From assembly GCA_023433505.1 (NCBI GenBank), contig JAEZCO010000045.1:9485-73484 (forward strand): a DNA stretch of 64,000 nucleotides, read 5' to 3'. The DNA is from Bacillota bacterium (GTDB lineage: Bacteria > Bacillota > Clostridia > Acetivibrionales > DTU013). The position numbers and the translations under genes were made by a program. The notes under the pieces were generated by a model. The model was not told the DNA's origin. It saw only the letters and a program-made list of their open reading frames with translations, and searched no databases. Of the stretch, positions 54,358 to 63,577 are shown piece after piece; position 1 is the stretch's first letter, and every line of letters starts with the position of its first letter.

Positions 54358-55358
54358 CTTATATAGGCAGCCAAATCGGCGCACCGGTTGGAATATCCCC
54401 ATTCGTTGTCGTACCAGGAGAGCACTTTAACCATATTGCCTTCCATAACCATGGTGGACAAACTATCAACGGTTGAAGATGCGGCATCGCCCACATAGTC
54501 GATGGAAACCAAAGGCTCTTCGGAGTAATTCAGAATCCCCTTCATGCTCCCCTCTGCCGCAGCTTTCAATGCAGCATTCACCTCTTCCCTGGTAACCGCT
54601 TTCTCTGTCTCTACCACCAGGTCCACTACCGAAACATCCGATGTCGGAACCCTTAACGAAAATCCGTTTAATTTGCCCTCCAGTTCCGGGATCACCAGGC
54701 CGATAGCTTTGGCAGCACCGGTTTTTGTAGGTATGATGGACAGGGCCGCCGCCCTGGCTCTTCTCAAATCACTGTGGGGTAAATCCAGGATCCTCTGGTC
54801 ATTGGTATAGGCATGGACGGTGGTCATCAAACCTTTTTTGACCCCGAAGCTGTCGTTCAGCACCTTGGCTACAGGAGCAAGGCTGTTGGTGGTACAGGAT
54901 GCATTGGATATCAGGTTGTGTTTCAGCGGATCATATTTATTTTCGTTTACGCCCAGTACCACAGTGAGGTCCGCATCAGCGGAAGGCCCGGATATCAGCA
55001 CCTTCTTTGCTCCTCCTTTGGTAATATGAACCTCCGCCTTTTCTCTTTTTGTGAACAATCCGGTAGCTTCAAGGACGATTTCGACCCCGAGCTCTTTCCA
55101 AGGAATGTTTGCCGGATCTCTCTCCGCCAATATTCTGATTTCCTTTCCATTCACCACAAGCATCTTTTCTCTCGCTTCAACGGTACCGTTGAATTTGCCG
55201 AAAACCGAATCGTACTTCAGCAGATGCGCCAGTGTCCCCGCATCCGTCAAATCATTTATGACTGTGACCTCAAGCTCTTCCGGATACTTCTCCAGTATGA
55301 CCTTGAAAGTGTTCCTGCCGATTCTTCCAAAACCGTTAATTCCTATTTTCGTACGCAT
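54345..55358 (-). CDS. gap: Glyceraldehyde-3-phosphate dehydrogenase, type I
   Basis: The ATG at 55358 has AGGAGG 8 bases upstream; the protein is 337 residues. It catalyses oxidative phosphorylation of glyceraldehyde-3-phosphate in glycolysis, using NAD(P). Diagnostic features are IGINGFGRIGRNTFK (nucleotide fold), the active-site SNASCTTNSLAP and the VSWYDNEWGYSNR-type ending (LSWYDNEWGYSNRCAD). The extreme C-terminus AAYIRTRQ differs from the usual ending because its last codons come from a repeat element. It is divergent from a LysR-type regulator that may control it. Confidence 0.97.
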   Translation of the reverse strand: MRTKIGINGFGRIGRNTFKVILEKYPEELEVTVINDLTDAGTLAHLLKYDSVFGKFNGTVEAREKMLVVNGKEIRILAERDPANIPWKELGVEIVLEATGLFTKREKAEVHITKGGAKKVLISGPSADADLTVVLGVNENKYDPLKHNLISNASCTTNSLAPVAKVLNDSFGVKKGLMTTVHAYTNDQRILDLPHSDLRRARAAALSIIPTKTGAAKAIGLVIPELEGKLNGFSLRVPTSDVSVVDLVVETEKAVTREEVNAALKAAAEGSMKGILNYSEEPLVSIDYVGDAASSTVDSLSTMVMEGNMVKVLSWYDNEWGYSNRCADLAAYIRTRQ

Positions 55359-55461
55359 AATCAAAACCTCCTTGTCATTTAGTATGATTTAATTATAATA
55401 GAAGATGTGATATAAATAAAATGCATATTCTTTATGACAGATATAAAGGCAGGTTATAGGT

Positions 55462-56355
55462 ATGAATCTTGAGCTATATAAAACATTTTACTTCATTGCA
55501 AAGCGCGGAAGCATTTCCAGAGCCGCGGAACACCTGTATATAACACAGCCGGCCGTGAGCAGGGCCATAAAGCAGCTTGAGGCTGAGATGGACTGCATGC
55601 TGTTTTCCAGGACGCCCAAAGGAGTCAAGCTGACCCGGGAGGGGGAAATCCTTTATCAGTACATGGATCAGGCGTTTAATTTCATCGCTGCTGCAGAAAA
55701 GAAAATCAGCGATTTTAAAAACCTTCTCAGCGGAGAGGTAAGGATCGGTGTAAGCGACACCCTGTGCAAGCATTATCTGGTACCCTACCTCAAGCTGTTC
55801 AAAACCCTGCATCCCGCCATTAAAATCCACGTTATATGCCCCACGACTCCGGGCATCATCAGCCTTCTTAAATCAGGCAGGATTGACTTCGGCATAATCA
55901 ATATGCCCTATACTGACGAACAGTTGGTTTTCAAAAGCCTTATGCGTGTTCAGGACTGTTTCGTGACGGGAGAAAAGTACAAACACCTGTCCATTAAAAT
56001 GCAGCCGGTAAGCGAGCTGGTAAGATACCCCCTTCTTCTGCTGGAGAGGAACAGCAATTCCCGCCTGTATATCGACCGGTATTTCAAGGATAATTCGATA
56101 ACTGCCGTACCGGATTTTGAGCTTGGCAATATGGACCTGCTTATTCATTTTGCCAAATATGACTTTGGAATAGCCTGTGTCATAAGAAATTTTATTAAGG
56201 ACGAGTTGACAAAGGGCGGACTGTATGAGATCAAGCCCATTGAAAGCATTCCGCCCAGGGCTATCGGAGCCACCTGGCTGAAAGATGTCCCGCTCTCCTT
56301 TGCAGCCAATGAATTAATCGGACATCTGGACAATGGCGAAGAGTACGAAATATAA
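55462..56355 (+). CDS. LysR-family transcriptional regulator
   Basis: The 297-residue protein has an N-terminal winged HTH (MNLELYKTFYFIAKRGSISRAAEHLYITQPAVSRAIKQLE) and a two-lobed effector-binding domain (about 90-295). LysR regulators often control a divergent gene, and GAPDH is transcribed divergently across about 100 bp, so it may regulate gap or itself. The ligand is unknown. The gene converges with the GGDEF-EAL gene only 3 bp away. Confidence 0.92.
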   Translation: MNLELYKTFYFIAKRGSISRAAEHLYITQPAVSRAIKQLEAEMDCMLFSRTPKGVKLTREGEILYQYMDQAFNFIAAAEKKISDFKNLLSGEVRIGVSDTLCKHYLVPYLKLFKTLHPAIKIHVICPTTPGIISLLKSGRIDFGIINMPYTDEQLVFKSLMRVQDCFVTGEKYKHLSIKMQPVSELVRYPLLLLERNSNSRLYIDRYFKDNSITAVPDFELGNMDLLIHFAKYDFGIACVIRNFIKDELTKGGLYEIKPIESIPPRAIGATWLKDVPLSFAANELIGHLDNGEEYEI

Positions 56356-56358
56356 AAC

Positions 56359-58416
56359 TCATTTAAAGGTTGCAAAAAAGCCTTCCACGGCCTCTTCCGG
56401 CAGCGGCTGGCTTATATAATAGCCCTGGATCAGGTCGCAGTCATATGCGGCAAGGCAATCCAGTTGCGCCTTGGTTTCGACGCCTTCCGCAACCACCTTC
56501 AGTTTGAGGGTATGGGCCAGCATTATGATGGCTTTTGCAATATCGCTTTTGGTCGGATCACTTTCGATTTCATCGATAAAGGTTTTTTCCACCTTCAGGG
56601 TGGAGATGGGCAGTCTTTTCAAATAAGTAAGGGAGGAGTATCCGGAACCGAAATCATCCAGGGCTATACTGATTCCATGCTCTTTAAGCAAATCAATTTT
56701 CTTCAGGTTGGACCCGATATTTTCCATTAGCACCGATTCGGTAATCTCCAGTTGCAGCCGGGCTGTATCTATCCCAGTCTCATCAATGGCCTCCAGCACG
56801 GATTCCACAAAATTATCCTGTGCCAGCTGCCGGACGGAAATGTTTACCGAGACCGTAATATCGCCCAGCCCGATGCGCCGCAATTTATTTATATATTCGC
56901 AGGCGGCTTTCAAAACCCATTTTCCTATATGGATGATCAGTCCTGTCTCTTCGGCAAAAGGAATAAAATCACCGGGAGGCACCAGCCCATAGATGGGACT
57001 GTTCCACCGCACCAGGGCTTCCAGTCCGAAGATGGTGCCCGAGCTCAAGGAATACAGCGGTTGGTAGTAAAGCACAAATTCGTTATTGATGACGGCATTC
57101 CTCAAGTTGCTTTCCATCCTGACTTTCTCATACAGCAAGGCATTCATTGAATGGTCGAAAACCGTATAACAGTTCTTTCCCAGGTTTTTCGCCTCATACA
57201 TGGCAGTGTCGGCATTTTTCATAAGCTCCTCAAAATCGCTTCCATGCTCGGGATAATATGCAACGCCTATACTTGCCGTTATCTGGACCTGGATATTTTT
57301 GATGCAGAAGTCGATTTTCATGCTGTTGAGTATTCTTTTTACATGTTCCTTAAAAATCTCCTGTTTTCCCGTATCCATCAGCAATATGGCAAATTCGTCT
57401 CCGCCGAGCCTGAACAGGAAATCCTTGTTATCGATCACCGAAAGCAGCCTTTGGGCCATGACCTTCAGCACATCATCCCCTAACAAATGCCCGAAGGTAT
57501 CGTTGATATATTTGAAATCATCCAGATCGATAAATAAAAGCGCAATGTTTGAAGTGCTGCCGCTCACGACCTCCTTTACCGTCTCTTCCAGCTTTAATCG
57601 GTTGGGTAATCCGGTCAGCACATCCCTGTACGCCATCGTATAAATCCGGGTTTCATTTTCCTTGCTGTCGGTGATGTCCCTGATAACTCCCAATACTTTT
57701 TTCGGCCGGCCCCCTTCATCATACTCCACTTCGGCCACCGAATGCATTATTCTTTCCTGCTGGTCATCCACCCGTTGAATCCGGAATTCAATATCATACT
57801 TGTCATTTTCGGAAATGAGCCGCTTCAGTGCAGTATTGAGCCTGGACCTGTCATCCGGGTGGACCACGCTTTGAACAAGTGTTAAAGGAAGATAGGGCGA
57901 ATCATAGGCGATGCCGTATATCCGAAAGGCTTCCTCCGAGGCCCACATGGTCCAATCGGAAACATCCAGCTCCCAATTGCCTACATGGGCTATGGCCTGT
58001 GCCCTTTTCAGCCTGTTTTCACTGGCTTTCAATTCGATATATTTTTCTTTCAATTCCTCTTCGGAAGCACATAGTTCTTCGTTCGCCGCCTCAAGCTCCT
58101 CGTGGGTGGCAGTCAGCTCTTCATAGCTTTCAATAAGCTTGCTTTCCGTCATCTCCACCCTTTCAAAGGCCCTTTTCAGCGTCCAAAATAATACGGCGGA
58201 GATAACAGCGACATAGATCCAGCCTTTATAGGTATTGACGGCGGTAAGCAGCTCCTTGCCGTTGATTAACCTGTTGGCAAGCCTGTCCGAAAAGAGAATC
58301 CATAAAAAGCTTGCAATAAAATAAATCAGGGTGACTTTCACCGGTACCAGCATGAATTTGTGCCGGGCGTTTTTCGTAAAAAGAGAAACAATTTTTTTCC
58401 ATATTCTTTTAATCAC
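56359..58416 (-). CDS. PAS-GGDEF-EAL cyclic-di-GMP enzyme
   Basis: The GTG at 58416 has GGAGG 8 bases upstream; a GTG at 58422 lies too near it. The 685-residue membrane protein has two N-terminal helices (about 20-75), a coiled coil (EELTATHEELEAANEELCASEEEL, about 95-130), a PAS domain (about 135-260), a GGDEF domain with the intact active site RLGGDEFAILL and an EAL domain with GLEALVRW and DDFGSGYSSL. Both catalytic signatures look intact, so it may make and degrade c-di-GMP, switching on its sensory input. A terminator-like hairpin lies in its leader. Confidence 0.93.
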   Translation of the reverse strand: MIKRIWKKIVSLFTKNARHKFMLVPVKVTLIYFIASFLWILFSDRLANRLINGKELLTAVNTYKGWIYVAVISAVLFWTLKRAFERVEMTESKLIESYEELTATHEELEAANEELCASEEELKEKYIELKASENRLKRAQAIAHVGNWELDVSDWTMWASEEAFRIYGIAYDSPYLPLTLVQSVVHPDDRSRLNTALKRLISENDKYDIEFRIQRVDDQQERIMHSVAEVEYDEGGRPKKVLGVIRDITDSKENETRIYTMAYRDVLTGLPNRLKLEETVKEVVSGSTSNIALLFIDLDDFKYINDTFGHLLGDDVLKVMAQRLLSVIDNKDFLFRLGGDEFAILLMDTGKQEIFKEHVKRILNSMKIDFCIKNIQVQITASIGVAYYPEHGSDFEELMKNADTAMYEAKNLGKNCYTVFDHSMNALLYEKVRMESNLRNAVINNEFVLYYQPLYSLSSGTIFGLEALVRWNSPIYGLVPPGDFIPFAEETGLIIHIGKWVLKAACEYINKLRRIGLGDITVSVNISVRQLAQDNFVESVLEAIDETGIDTARLQLEITESVLMENIGSNLKKIDLLKEHGISIALDDFGSGYSSLTYLKRLPISTLKVEKTFIDEIESDPTKSDIAKAIIMLAHTLKLKVVAEGVETKAQLDCLAAYDCDLIQGYYISQPLPEEAVEGFFATFK

Positions 58417-58507
58417 AGCCACTTCCTCCCAAACGAATCAAGTGCCGCTGCAGGCACTTTCCTTTTCTCCTTGGAATGTCCATACCGCATGAGCGTTCTT
58501 GAATATG

Positions 58508-58571
58508 AAAAAACGCAGCGGCTCTCCTTTGACTGCTGTCATGGGCAAACGGCCAATGGCTGCCTCTGCGT
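58508..58571 (-). promoter_or_regulatory. Terminator-like hairpin in the GGDEF-EAL gene leader (candidate attenuator)
   Basis: On the minus strand ACGCAGAGGC pairs with GCCGCTGCGT (one mismatch) and is followed at once by TTTTTT. It ends about 90 bases before the start codon. No GEMM c-di-GMP aptamer is recognisable, so it may be an attenuator of unknown trigger or the terminator of an unseen upstream transcript. Confidence 0.5.
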
Positions 58572-58691
58572 CACATTTTCCTTTTCATATACAATGTAAC
58601 CACACAATATTCCGGACATTATGGGTAACGGCAAACGTGGGATATCGCTTTGCTAAATTTCTACCCAGTAAAATCCATAATATAACATCTT

Positions 58692-58849
58692 TTATAACGA
58701 CCTAATTCAAAGGAAATTTGTCGTTTGTAGACAAATTTCCTTACAGCAGCGGAGTTTCAACGAGGCTGGAAATATGCTCACCGCCTGAATACCCATTCGG
58801 TACCCGCCGCCTAACAGAGGTGGGGGCATTTTTTGCTGCCTCGTTATAA
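58692..58849. repeat. 158-bp element with TTATAACGA terminal inverted repeats
   Basis: The left end TTATAACGACC and right end GCCTCGTTATAA are inverted copies. Inside are a perfect 11-bp hairpin (GGAAATTTGTC / GACAAATTTCC) and a GC-rich, probably folded core (GCCGCC, ACAGAGGTGGGGGCATTTTTT). It codes for no protein. A deleted copy lies at 54316-54357. The 667-bp gap 58417-59089 holds this element, the leader hairpin and an otherwise featureless stretch. It could be a MITE or a mobile structured RNA. Confidence 0.7.
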
Positions 58850-59089
58850 TTAATTCTCCGAAAAGTATTCAGATTCTGCCATTATACCGCATTTTGTTTT
58901 TTATTTCCACAAGAAATGCATAAAATGACGGTAAATGCACTGCCTGCAGCACAAGAAAAAACTTATTTTCCTTTGAACATATTTGGTTTAATCCCTTCCG
59001 GTGAGGGTAATAACATTAGAAGATTGCAATCCCGGTCTTCAGGAAATTGACCGCTTTTTATCTTACTATTGCGGATTGGAGTAAAAAAT

Positions 59090-59851
59090 ATGCTGCCAAC
59101 GATATTTATCGGACACGGAACACCGATGAACGCCATAGAAATCAATGAATTCACGAAAGAATGGAAAAAGCTTGCCGCATTTATTCCCAGGCCCGGAGCT
59201 ATTTTGTCCATCTCCGCCCATTGGCTGACCAAAGGGACAAAGGTGTCAACGCTGGAAAATCCCACTACCATCCATGATTTTTACGGATTTCCCAGGGCTC
59301 TGTTTGAGGTGGAGTACAAAGCCAAAGGATGTCCCCAGCTGGCGGAAAGGACCATCGGATTATCCGGAGGTACGGCTGTCGGGGATAAAAGCTGGGGAAT
59401 TGACCACGGCACCTGGAGCGTGTTGAATGTTATGTATCCGGAAGCCGATATTCCCGTGTATCAAATGAGCATCGACCGGCAGGCTCCGCCCCTGGACCTT
59501 TACAATCTGGGAGCAAGGCTTCTTCCCTTGCGGGACGAAGGCGTGCTTATTCTGGGAAGCGGAAACATCGTTCACAATCTGGGGCTTTTGGACTTTTCCA
59601 TCAACGGCGGCTTTGATTGGGCATATACCTTTGACGATTTTATTACGGAAAAAATCCGGCAAAGGGATTTCAAAAGCATCCTGGAGTATACACGCCTGGG
59701 AGATGCGGCAAGACTCGCAGTCCCCACGACAGACCACTTCAATCCCCTGCTGTACATTCTCGGCGCAACAAGGGAGACAGACAATATTGCGCTGTATAAT
59801 AAGTCTTGCGTGGGTGGCAGTCTTTCCATGACATCCTATGTGTTTTCATAA
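59090..59851 (+). CDS. DODA-type extradiol aromatic ring-opening dioxygenase
   Basis: The ATG at 59090 (MLPTIFIGHGTPMN) has GGAG upstream and gives 253 residues. Features of the class III extradiol/4,5-DOPA dioxygenase family (YgiD-like) are IFIGHGTPMNAIE, ISAHWLT, WGIDHGTWSVL and LGSGNIVHNLGL. The His residues are candidate metal ligands. True substrates of bacterial members are mostly unknown; a catechol-type compound is likely. A nitroreductase gene follows 38 bp later, probably in the same operon. Confidence 0.9.
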   Translation: MLPTIFIGHGTPMNAIEINEFTKEWKKLAAFIPRPGAILSISAHWLTKGTKVSTLENPTTIHDFYGFPRALFEVEYKAKGCPQLAERTIGLSGGTAVGDKSWGIDHGTWSVLNVMYPEADIPVYQMSIDRQAPPLDLYNLGARLLPLRDEGVLILGSGNIVHNLGLLDFSINGGFDWAYTFDDFITEKIRQRDFKSILEYTRLGDAARLAVPTTDHFNPLLYILGATRETDNIALYNKSCVGGSLSMTSYVFS

Positions 59852-59889
59852 CTTTGACAATGAAATAAGCAAAGGAGGCCTCTTCGCGA

Positions 59890-60459
59890 ATGAGAACATT
59901 TACCTATGAAATTATGCCGGAAATCAAGCAAAGGTGGTCGGCACGAGCCTTTGACAGCGGACCGGTAAGCAGGGACGAGCTAATGGCACTGCTGGAAGCG
60001 GCAAGGTATGCCCCTTCCTGTATAAACGAACAACCCTGGCGCTTCATTGTTGCCGATGAGGAGCAGGCATTAAACAAAATGCGGAGCGTTTTAGCACCCT
60101 CCAACCAGACATGGGCCGACAAAGCGCCGGCACTGATACTGATTGCCTCTTTAAAGGCATTTTCTTCCAACGGCAAGGAAAACTACTGGCATATGTTTGA
60201 TGCAGGCACAGCCTGGGGGTATTTTTCCCTGGAAGCCCAAAGACGGAATTTGATAGCCCATGCCATGGGAGGCTTTAGCCGCGATGATGCCCGCGTTGCT
60301 TTTGACATTCCCGGGGATTACGATATAATAACCATCGTGGCCGTAGGCCGGTATGGAAATAAAGAATCGTTGAGCGAGGAGCTTCAAAAGCGGGAGCATC
60401 CCAACGTGAGGAAGGAAATCCGGGAGCTTTTGCTTACCCCCGGCGAAGTTGTGGAATAA
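59890..60459 (+). CDS. Nitroreductase-family FMN oxidoreductase
   Basis: The 189-residue protein starts at an ATG after AAAGGAGG and has the nitroreductase core IKQRWSARAFDSGPVSRDEL and ARYAPSCINEQPWRFIV, with an FMN-binding Arg/Ser pattern. HAMGGFSRDDA near residue 125 also fits. It would act as an NAD(P)H-dependent flavoprotein, possibly in detoxification or modification of quinones or nitro compounds. It shares an operon with the dioxygenase gene. Confidence 0.9.
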   Translation: MRTFTYEIMPEIKQRWSARAFDSGPVSRDELMALLEAARYAPSCINEQPWRFIVADEEQALNKMRSVLAPSNQTWADKAPALILIASLKAFSSNGKENYWHMFDAGTAWGYFSLEAQRRNLIAHAMGGFSRDDARVAFDIPGDYDIITIVAVGRYGNKESLSEELQKREHPNVRKEIRELLLTPGEVVE

Positions 60460-60493
60460 TAAAATAGAAATTTCTGCCGGATGCTGTATTTCG

Positions 60494-60898
60494 TTATTGG
60501 ACCTTTTCAAAAGCTCCCTTGATCAGCTTCTTTAAAACCTCTAAGTCTATGTCTTCAAGCTTGTTGACATACAGACAGCCTTTGCCCGTTTTGTACTTAC
60601 CCAGGCCGGCCAGCAGCTCTTCACCGGATAAAAGCCCATACATGACATAGAGTGTCAAGGCCTGCTTCCTGGGCGAAAATCCCGTACGCATCCAGTCTCC
60701 CTCCTGGCCGGATGCATACTTATAATGGTAGGTGCCATAGCCGACAATGCTTTCACCCCACATTTTCGGTTCTTCACCGGTGGCTTCCCTGAAGATATCC
60801 AATAGTTTCAGCGCATCCTCCCGCCGCCGGTCATGCTCAACCTTCATAATAAACTCAAGCACACTTCCATTATTCAGCTTTGTCTTTAACTCGTACAT
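60494..60898 (-). CDS. DUF1801-family protein
   Basis: The 134-residue protein has the DUF1801 (YdhG-type) pattern: VEHDRRREDALKLLDIFREATGEEPKMWG, then SIVGYGTYHYKYASGQEGDW and LTLYVMYG. The fold is a small alpha/beta domain of unknown function. No partner is evident. It converges with the nitroreductase gene and lies upstream-adjacent to the tandem VOC gene on the same strand. Confidence 0.85.
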   Translation of the reverse strand: MYELKTKLNNGSVLEFIMKVEHDRRREDALKLLDIFREATGEEPKMWGESIVGYGTYHYKYASGQEGDWMRTGFSPRKQALTLYVMYGLLSGEELLAGLGKYKTGKGCLYVNKLEDIDLEVLKKLIKGAFEKVQ

Positions 60899-60953
60899 AG
60901 GATGCCTCCTTTAAACCGTCCCCACACGCCTTGCCTGGCCGGCCCGCTTCCTG

Positions 60954-61838
60954 TCAATGTCCCAGACGCGCTTGTTCCAAGGCTTTCAAATCAAATTTTT
61001 TCATTTTAAGAAAAGCCTCCGTCACCCTTTTAATTTCATCCTCTGTGCCATTAAAAAGAATTTCGTCCATGTTTGACGGAACGATCTGCCAGGATACGCC
61101 GAATTTGTCCTTGACCCAACCGCACTGCTCCGCTTCAGGTACGGCGGAAAGCTTGTCCCAATAATAATCAATCTCCTTTTGGTCATCACAATTTACAATG
61201 AGTGAAAAAGCCTCATTAAAATTAAAATCTACGTCAAAGCCGTTATCCATTGCCGCAAAGCTCATGCCTTCAAGCGTAAACGTAGCATAATTCACTTTGG
61301 CCTTCGGTGACTGTGCTTCACCGGCCCTATACCGGCTGAGCATCCCGATTTCCGAACCTCCAAAAACCTCTGTATAGTACTTTACCGCCTCTTCCGCTTT
61401 CCCGCAGGAGCCATCGGAGAAGAGAAAGTCCGGGGTGATCTTTTGAACCGCCTGGCCATTCTCCGAAAGCATCAGCTGCCAGGACAGGCCGTAGCGGTCC
61501 TGTATCCAGCCGTACCACTTGTTGAAAGGGTATTCTCCCAGCGGCATTAATTCCTGCCCGCCTTGCGACAATGCTTCCCACTTGGCATTTACCTCCTCTA
61601 CCGAGTCACAGGCCACCATTAAGGAAATGGACGGGTTAAACCGGAAGTAAGGGCCTGCGCTGATGGCATCAAACCGCTGCCCTGCCAGTTCAAAGCTTAC
61701 GATTTCCGCATCCCCCGAAGGAGTGTCTCCGATAACGGATTGACTTATAATCCCGGATCGGTCGAATAAACTTATATAAAATGCAGCCGCCTCTTTTGCT
61801 TCCTTGTCATACCATAAATGTGGAACTATTTTTTGCAT
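60954..61838 (-). CDS. Tandem VOC (PhnB-like) protein
   Basis: The ATG at 61838 (MQKIVPHLWYDKEAKEAAAF) has GGAGGG upstream and gives 294 residues. Two PhnB-like VOC domains lie in tandem, about 1-125 and 130-275. Each has the glyoxalase-like opening (HLWYDKEA.AAFY and FLFSDGSCGKAEEAVKYY) and a WKLNPD-like tail (FGVSWQIVP). Catalytic roles of this branch are unknown. The gene is monocistronic. Confidence 0.85.
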   Translation of the reverse strand: MQKIVPHLWYDKEAKEAAAFYISLFDRSGIISQSVIGDTPSGDAEIVSFELAGQRFDAISAGPYFRFNPSISLMVACDSVEEVNAKWEALSQGGQELMPLGEYPFNKWYGWIQDRYGLSWQLMLSENGQAVQKITPDFLFSDGSCGKAEEAVKYYTEVFGGSEIGMLSRYRAGEAQSPKAKVNYATFTLEGMSFAAMDNGFDVDFNFNEAFSLIVNCDDQKEIDYYWDKLSAVPEAEQCGWVKDKFGVSWQIVPSNMDEILFNGTEDEIKRVTEAFLKMKKFDLKALEQARLGH

Positions 61839-61942
61839 AGGTCCCTCCTGCTGATTCAATAAATTATAAAACATTCCCATGGTCTGTTTTATGCTTTATA
61901 TATTACCATTTACAGGACAACATTAACCGTTAGCAGGACCTT

Positions 61943-62404
61943 TTACAAAATATCCCCCAGATATACCGTATTTACCTTCTTCCCATTTTCACCGAGGACA
62001 TCCTTTAAAACTGACGGGTAAATCCTATACTCCGCCAGCCGCCTGATCTCCAGCCATTCCACACCCGTCTGCGCGCTGTCGGGAGCCGTACCGTTTCCAA
62101 GCTCGTTTTCGTTTAAGACCCTGCATGCAAACATAAACTCCACCTGGTGCATATCGGCGTCCCACTTGGCAAATTCATGATTCCGGCCGATATAATCCCG
62201 GATAAAAAGAATATCGCCAATTTCAATCTTCGCGGATACTTCTTCCATGCACTCCCTTGCAAGCGCTTCATGAAGATTCTCACCCGGTTCCACCCCGCCG
62301 CCGGGGAGCAGGTAGAAAGATCCGAAATCATCCGTATTCTTTGTCAGCAAAATCCTTCCGTCCTTTATTATCACTGCCTTTGCCGAATTCCGTATTGGCT
62401 TCAT
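61943..62404 (-). CDS. NUDIX hydrolase
   Basis: The ATG at 62404 has GGAGG 6 bases upstream; the protein is 153 residues. The NUDIX box is GGGVEPGENLHEALARECMEEVSAKIEIG, which keeps the Gx5Ex7REUxEExGU residues with one change (C before MEE). It should hydrolyse a nucleoside diphosphate derivative. It is convergent with nothing nearby and has no partner. Confidence 0.88.
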   Translation of the reverse strand: MKPIRNSAKAVIIKDGRILLTKNTDDFGSFYLLPGGGVEPGENLHEALARECMEEVSAKIEIGDILFIRDYIGRNHEFAKWDADMHQVEFMFACRVLNENELGNGTAPDSAQTGVEWLEIRRLAEYRIYPSVLKDVLGENGKKVNTVYLGDIL

Positions 62405-62545
62405 ACGCAACCTCCAAACTCCTCTGGACTATTTTTGTGTATCCTCATTATACAGTACAGGAGTGTCCTTTACTGCGGAATATTTCCTGTCCGCCTGGGA
62501 ACTCTCCTTCTTCTTTCGAATAGAATGTAAGTAGAGGTGTTTTCT

Positions 62546-62878
62546 ATGTATAACATTGAAATCGATACAAAAAACCATGTACTCAAGCTTTTTGAAAACG
62601 GAAAGCAAATTAAGGAATACTCTGTGGCTGTAGGCAAATCGTCTACGCAAACTCCTCCCGGCAATTGGACCATAACCAAAAAAGCGCTGTGGGGAGAGCA
62701 GTTCGGGGGCCATTTTATGCAATTAAGCGTGCCCTGGGGTATTTACGGCATCCACGGGACGAACAAGCCCTGGTCCATAGGCCAGTCGGTATCCCATGGA
62801 TGTGTCCGGATGTATAACAAGGATGCGGAAGAATTATATAATAAGATCACTATTGGTACCCCGGTTCATATTTATTGA
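62546..62878 (+). CDS. Small L,D-transpeptidase (YkuD domain)
   Basis: The ATG at 62546 has AGAGGTG upstream and gives 110 residues, about a bare YkuD catalytic domain. It contains GIHGTNKPWSIGQSVSHGCVRM with the catalytic His and Cys, and starts MYNIEIDTKNHVLKLF. There is no signal peptide, membrane anchor or LysM domain, which is unusual for an enzyme that cross-links peptidoglycan outside the membrane. It may be exported by an unrecognised route, or act on another substrate. Confidence 0.85.
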   Translation: MYNIEIDTKNHVLKLFENGKQIKEYSVAVGKSSTQTPPGNWTITKKALWGEQFGGHFMQLSVPWGIYGIHGTNKPWSIGQSVSHGCVRMYNKDAEELYNKITIGTPVHIY

Positions 62879-62947
62879 TCCAGCTTTTCCGCTCCATGAG
62901 ATTCCCTCGTCACTGCCTTCCCTGCTATATTTCCAGGCTAAAGAAGT

Positions 62948-63577
62948 TTAGTCATCTCTAGGCTTCTTTCTCATTGCATATAGCTCTTCCAGCTTGTTTG
63001 GCGGCAGCTCTCTTGCTCCCCCCAATTGTCCCGCCAATGTTAGCACCTTTGCTATTCCTTCCGCGGATTCCAGCTTGAAAAATGCATTGTAAACGTCACT
63101 GCCCACGGCAATTACACCATGGTTTGCAAGGAGAATGATATCGTACTCCTTTATAGGCTGCTCCATACCGTAATATATTTCGTCCGTAGACGGTGTGCCA
63201 TAAGCGGCCAGCGGTATTTTTCCAAATAACACGATCATCTCCGGATATGCTTTGGTTTCAATGGGCTTGTTTGCCAGTGCAAAGGCCGTTGCGTACGGAG
63301 GGTGGGCGTGGACGACGGCCTTGATATCCGGCCTGTTCCTGTATGCCGCAAAATGCATCTTTGCCTCGGAAGAAGGCTTGTAGTCCCCTTCCAGCACATT
63401 CCCGTCCAGGTCCATGACCACAAGCATTTCTTCCGTCACAAAGCCTTTGCATATGCCGCTTGGGGTGATATAGATTTTATTATCCTCAATTACTGAGATA
63501 TTGCCTTCAAATGCAGTCGCCAGATTTTTAGAATACAGTAACCTGGATACTTCTACAATGCTGCTTTTTATTGACAT
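62948..63577 (-). CDS. Class II aldolase/adducin-family protein (FucA/AraD type)
   Basis: The 209-residue protein is of the class II aldolase family, which includes L-fuculose-phosphate aldolase and L-ribulose-phosphate 4-epimerase. Zinc-binding His residues lie in VVHAHPPYATAFAL and LANHGVIAVG, and the fold opens with LYSKNLATAFEGNISV. The acid Glu is in SSEAKMHFA. Fuculose-phosphate aldolase activity would complement the GH29 gene elsewhere in the window, but that link is speculative. Confidence 0.87.
   Translation of the reverse strand: MSIKSSIVEVSRLLYSKNLATAFEGNISVIEDNKIYITPSGICKGFVTEEMLVVMDLDGNVLEGDYKPSSEAKMHFAAYRNRPDIKAVVHAHPPYATAFALANKPIETKAYPEMIVLFGKIPLAAYGTPSTDEIYYGMEQPIKEYDIILLANHGVIAVGSDVYNAFFKLESAEGIAKVLTLAGQLGGARELPPNKLEELYAMRKKPRDD

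Noticed and set aside
58508..58571. c-di-GMP (GEMM) riboswitch before the GGDEF-EAL gene
   Set aside because: The conserved GEMM core motifs (such as the CAAACC and GGACGCAAAG elements in order) are not present.
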